Of a stretch of DNA of 64,000 nt, positions 61,111 through 64,000 are shown in pieces (position 1 is the first letter of the stretch; every line of letters starts with the position of its first letter). Below the pieces are notes generated by a model. It did no database searches. It was not told the origin of the DNA and saw only the letters and a list, made by a program, of their open reading frames with translations. This stretch comes from Liolophura sinensis (Eukaryota; Mollusca; Polyplacophora; Chitonida; Chitonidae), in the NCBI RefSeq assembly GCF_032854445.1, contig NC_088303.1:22389501-22453500 (forward strand). The letters run 5' to 3'. Made by a program: the position numbers and the translations under genes.

Positions 61111-61606
61111 TTCAGAAATTCACATAATGCACACTTTTCAGAACACATTAAGTTCTAGCAGAGTTCCCTGAAGTATTTTAAGGAAGTGTTCCCCGTGCTT
61201 CATGCGAAAAGAGAATGACGGGGGCATAAGGAGCTATCCATCTTTTTTGTTGTCTGTGTTACTCTCTGTTAGTTTTTTCAGTAAAATGAAACAGCTTGTT
61301 CATCTCACAGAATGCATATATCAGAAATTGTCAGCTGCGTACACTGTGATCTTCTATCACATGCGATCCTGAAACTGTACCACTACACATTCAAAACTTA
61401 AAAACCGGACAATCCACTGAAGTACGTAATTTTATGGGATACTAGTATTCTAAAATAATACCGAAAATCGCCCGGCGCAAATTAATAATCTCCAATATAG
61501 CTTCTTTCAGTCGCTCTACCTTAACATACACGCTGTATTGAAGGTTCCGTCTACGCTTAATGGCGGACTTCAGAATACAGCTTTTCACAATCTGACTCCT
61601 ATTATC

Positions 61607-61878
61607 TTTTTTTTTTTTTTCTTTTTTGATTGGTGTTTTACGCCGTCCTCAAGAATATTTCACTTATAGGACGGCGACCAGCATTATGGTGGGTGGAAAC
61701 CGGGCACAGCCCGGGGGAAACCCACGACCATCCGCAGGTTGCTGACAGACCTTCCCACTTACGGCCGGAGAGGAAGCCAGCATGAGCTGGACTTGAACTC
61801 ACAGCGACCGCATTGGTGAGAGGCTCGTGGGTCATTACGAAGCGCTAGCGCGCTAACCGACTGAGCCACGGAGGCCCC
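61607..61878 (-). mobile_element. SINE family 1, full length, youngest-looking copy
   Basis: Target-site duplication ACTCCTATTATC (61595-61606) and ACTCCTGTTATC (61879-61890), one mismatch. Minus-strand order: GGGGCCTCCGTGGCTCAGTC + GGTTAGCGCGC (box A region), GTGAGTTCAAGTCCAGC (box B), core CCCCCGGGCTGTGCCCGG, tail GGACGGCGTAAAACACC ending in poly(A). Best reference copy of the family in the window. Confidence 0.95.
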
Positions 61879-62477
61879 ACTCCTGTTATCATTATACTGT
61901 GCAATTTACTGGAATATACATGTTACATTGTCTTCAGAGCGCAATAACAACGCGATTGACCGCAATACTGGTTTGTAAAATCTCCGGAAACCTAACTTGC
62001 GTGATGTCAATAAAACACATAGTTTCACATAAAGCACATATAATTACTGGCCTCGCTACTCTTTATGGTTCTTTATTCCTCCAGTGACATGCAAACTCGA
62101 GTTTCTTGTTACCGTTTGGAAGGCTTTCTAAAATTTTTTTTCAAGCTTAACTGGCGTCCGTTATCCAAAGTACTTAGTTTATATCGCCTTGAACTAGAGC
62201 AAGCACGAGTGCGCAATTCAAACCGTACAATAACTAATTAAGTTACACCCCAGTTGCAAGTATTATGCCACCCTTAATTCTTGTCTTCCTGGTGTCAAAA
62301 TGGTCACGCCCACACTGTACAAGTAACATATACTATTTATTTATATATACATCACAAACGTCTTCCAGCTAACAACCATATACAAATGTGTTTTGACGTG
62401 TCATGACCATCCAGCTAGGTTCTTCTATACCAACTAACCACTGGTTGAATTATACTGAACTAGGGATTTTCAAAAAA

Positions 62478-62759
62478 TCATGAAACTGACTCTAAAAACG
62501 TCTGTCCTTTTGGCTGACCGTTATCGAAAGAACGACGTGAATTTGACCCCGGATTAGGTACAATCAGCTGATTGGTCACCACATAGCCATTTCGATAGTG
62601 ACTGCCCCTAGCCTGTTCTCCCAACAGCGCCACACTGTCCTCGGTTTCAGACGACCACCATTGTTCGTCAGACGAACCGAAGGGCACAAACACCAATGTG
62701 CCGAAGATATACAATCCAGTGCACATAAAAAACACGACCCTCCACTCCTCTTGTGTCCC
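62478..62759 (-). CDS. SLC17-like: second SLC17-family transporter, last exon only (gene continues beyond right edge)
   Basis: The acceptor TTATGTTGCAG precedes GGGACACAAGAGG. The exon encodes GTQEEWRVVFFMCTGLYIFG, TLVFVPFGSSDEQWWSSETE and a tail ending QTFLESVS. It aligns position for position with the last exon of the 21782-33610 gene (GSVDEWDEVFFMCSGMYVGA, then LFLFLGSSKEQSW), including the phase-0 acceptor, so it is the final transmembrane helix and cytosolic tail of a paralogue. The tail is shorter and different (about 55 residues, one LLGEQ dileucine-like motif near the middle). Upstream exons are not recognisable up to position 64000 and should lie to the right. Confidence 0.88.
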   Translation of the reverse strand, partial: GTQEEWRVVFFMCTGLYIFGTLVFVPFGSSDEQWWSSETEDSVALLGEQARGSHYRNGYVVTNQLIVPNPGSNSRRSFDNGQPKGQTFLESVS

Positions 62760-62821
62760 CTGCAACATAAATAATGAAAACAGATATTGAAGTGGTTATA
62801 TTTCAACTTCTTTACTTTTAA

Positions 62822-63130
62822 TCCCCGGGACACACGAGAAGCGGGTTCAAATCCGGCCTTTGACCGGGAATTTGTAAATTTCCCCGCTTGTTCAGCCTAA
62901 TTGGTAGATCACGTCCATGTGACCCAGTCTAACGTTAGCGTTGTTGAAGACCATCTGTCTTCCACCAGTATGAAGCATATCTATATGCCACACGTCGTGA
63001 AGTGGGTCAATAACTTGCCAAAGGGTCGGTGGTTTACAAAAGACACTCCGGTTTCCTCCTTCCATGAAACTGATCGTCCTCCAACATGTACAAAAATTGT
63101 TAATATGTCGTTAAGTAACAATCAAATAAA
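62822..63130 (+). mobile_element. SINE family 2 copy in last intron of second SLC17 gene
   Basis: Box B-like GCGGGTTCAAATCCGGCC, then CCGGGAATTTGTAAATTTCC, ACGTTAGCGTTGTTGAAG, CCATCTGTCTTCCACCAG, CTTGCCAAAGGGTCGGTGG, CACTCCGGTTTCCTCC and the tail AAGTAACAATCAAATAAAAA. Box A is lost. It is the most intact body of this family here. Confidence 0.8.
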
Positions 63131-63765
63131 AAAAAAAAATAAACATACATGTAGGACATTTAAATTCATTCGCACCTACACCGTAAGTATACACGTACAT
63201 ACAGTGCATGTAGGATTTAACACAAATAATCATCGTTACGGTAGGCCTACATTCATTTAATGGGCAATACATGATATTGCACAGTGAAGGCTGCATATAA
63301 ATCGCGTTTGGTCTTCGGTTTACTACGGTACTTTCTGGAGTGTGGGAGTCAACAAATAATGAAATTCTTTCCTCCGTCAACATATCCCCGTCAATGATTA
63401 CGAGGAGCGTGGACAGCAGACAATGAACAACAGCCCTAGCGCTCCCAAATGCGTTTAGAATTAAATTAAAAATTACCTCTTCTGCCGTACAATACGGAAA
63501 AACCCGCTCTTTGAGATTCGTTATCGGTCCAAGTACAGGACGATTATGGGGTGCAATCCGACTGGTTTCAATGGACCACATATATGGGTATATAATAGAA
63601 TTATTTATTAGAATTATGCCCCTTTAAATTCAGGCATGCAGATTTCCATCCCAGTTAAAAGCAAGCTCGCTGTGCAGGTCATATTACTTGATAACAATTG
63701 ATCCCCAAGGACCTTCTTATTTACATCATCACCTATAAACAGCCTTAAGACCGCTGCAAGGTTCC
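63131..63765. other. intronic sequence, no feature recognised
   Basis: Presumed last intron of the second SLC17 gene. A minus-strand frame is open over 63111-63581 (156 codons) but shows no SLC17 or other domain and includes SINE tail sequence, so I do not call it. Confidence 0.4.
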
Positions 63766-64000
63766 GGCAACAGTGGCGGGGGAGGAATAGTGGGGATTTC
63801 TCCGGGAACAGTGGAGGCGAGGGAATACTGAGGATTTTTCCGGGAACAGTGGAGGCGGGGGAATACTGAGGATTTTTCCGGGAACAGTGGAGGCGGGGGA
63901 ATACTGAGGATTTTTCCGGGAACAGTGGAGGCGGGGGAATACTGAGGATTTTTCCGGGAACAGTGGAGGCGGGGGAATACTTAGGATTTCTCCGCGAACA
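63766..64000. repeat. 38-bp GC-rich minisatellite, runs off the window
   Basis: Unit GGGAACAGTGGAGGCGGGGG + AATACTGAGGATTTTTCC, 38 bp, at least six copies; the innermost four are almost identical and the leftmost are divergent. The array continues beyond position 64000. Confidence 0.95.

Larger units (their letters stand above)
58047..62477. other. convergent intergenic region between the unnamed gene and the second SLC17 gene
   Basis: AT-rich sequence with the 3' UTR of the unnamed gene, a poly(G) run near 59829, a SINE family 3 copy, a local CpG-rich patch (60945-61110) and a full-length SINE family 1 copy. No exon recognised. Confidence 0.5.

Noticed and set aside
61800..61878. tRNA-like sequence with box A and box B
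   Set aside because: It is the head of a full-length SINE with target-site duplication, not a tRNA gene.
63111..63581. Minus-strand frame of 156 codons near the right edge
   Set aside because: Tested as an upstream exon of the second SLC17 gene; no transporter motifs, and part of it is SINE tail sequence.

Overview
The window is eukaryotic nuclear DNA: AT-rich, intron-rich genes with GT-AG splice sites, long non-coding stretches, microsatellites and many tRNA-derived SINEs. Gene content (a ZP-domain protein, SLC17 transporters, MIC10, NIP7, SNAPC5, a METTL27-type methyltransferase) is animal. The dominant SINE looks like those I associate with mollusc and other lophotrochozoan genomes, so a mollusc is my best guess; the phylum is inference. 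Exons were joined by hand by requiring a GT donor, an AG acceptor and matching codon phase.

Layout. 1556-5288 (-): nine-exon secreted zona-pellucida-domain protein with a signal peptide and a furin-like site; its fourth exon needs either a one-base correction or a cryptic splice site. 5.3-10.9 kb: intergenic, SINE relics and a cluster of short palindromes. 10980-18168 (+): five-exon SAM-dependent methyltransferase resembling METTL27. 21782-33610 (+): eleven-exon SLC17-family anion transporter, with a decayed Tc1 transposon in intron 4 and a MITE in intron 9. 36974-39459 (-): MIC10 (MICOS subunit). 42771-45950 (-): SNAPC5-like subunit of the snRNA-activating complex, whose exon 3 splice acceptor lies in a 58-bp tandem repeat. 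47980-53626 (-): NIP7, 60S ribosome biogenesis factor. 54052-58046 (+): a head-to-head gene for a disordered/coiled-coil protein I cannot name. 62478-62759 (-): last exon of a second SLC17 gene that continues beyond the right edge.

The genes are unrelated housekeeping and membrane functions rather than one pathway. MIC10, SNAPC5 and NIP7 form a tandem minus-strand series; NIP7 and the unnamed gene share a compact promoter interval of about 425 bp with ETS, E-box and NRF1-like motifs. Two SLC17 paralogues in opposite orientation flank this block. The repeat landscape is rich: three SINE families with distinct tRNA-like heads (two of them with related tails), a MITE family with three copies in introns, one Tc1 element, and several minisatellites. 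I found no bacterial-type system, CRISPR array, rRNA gene or intact tRNA gene.
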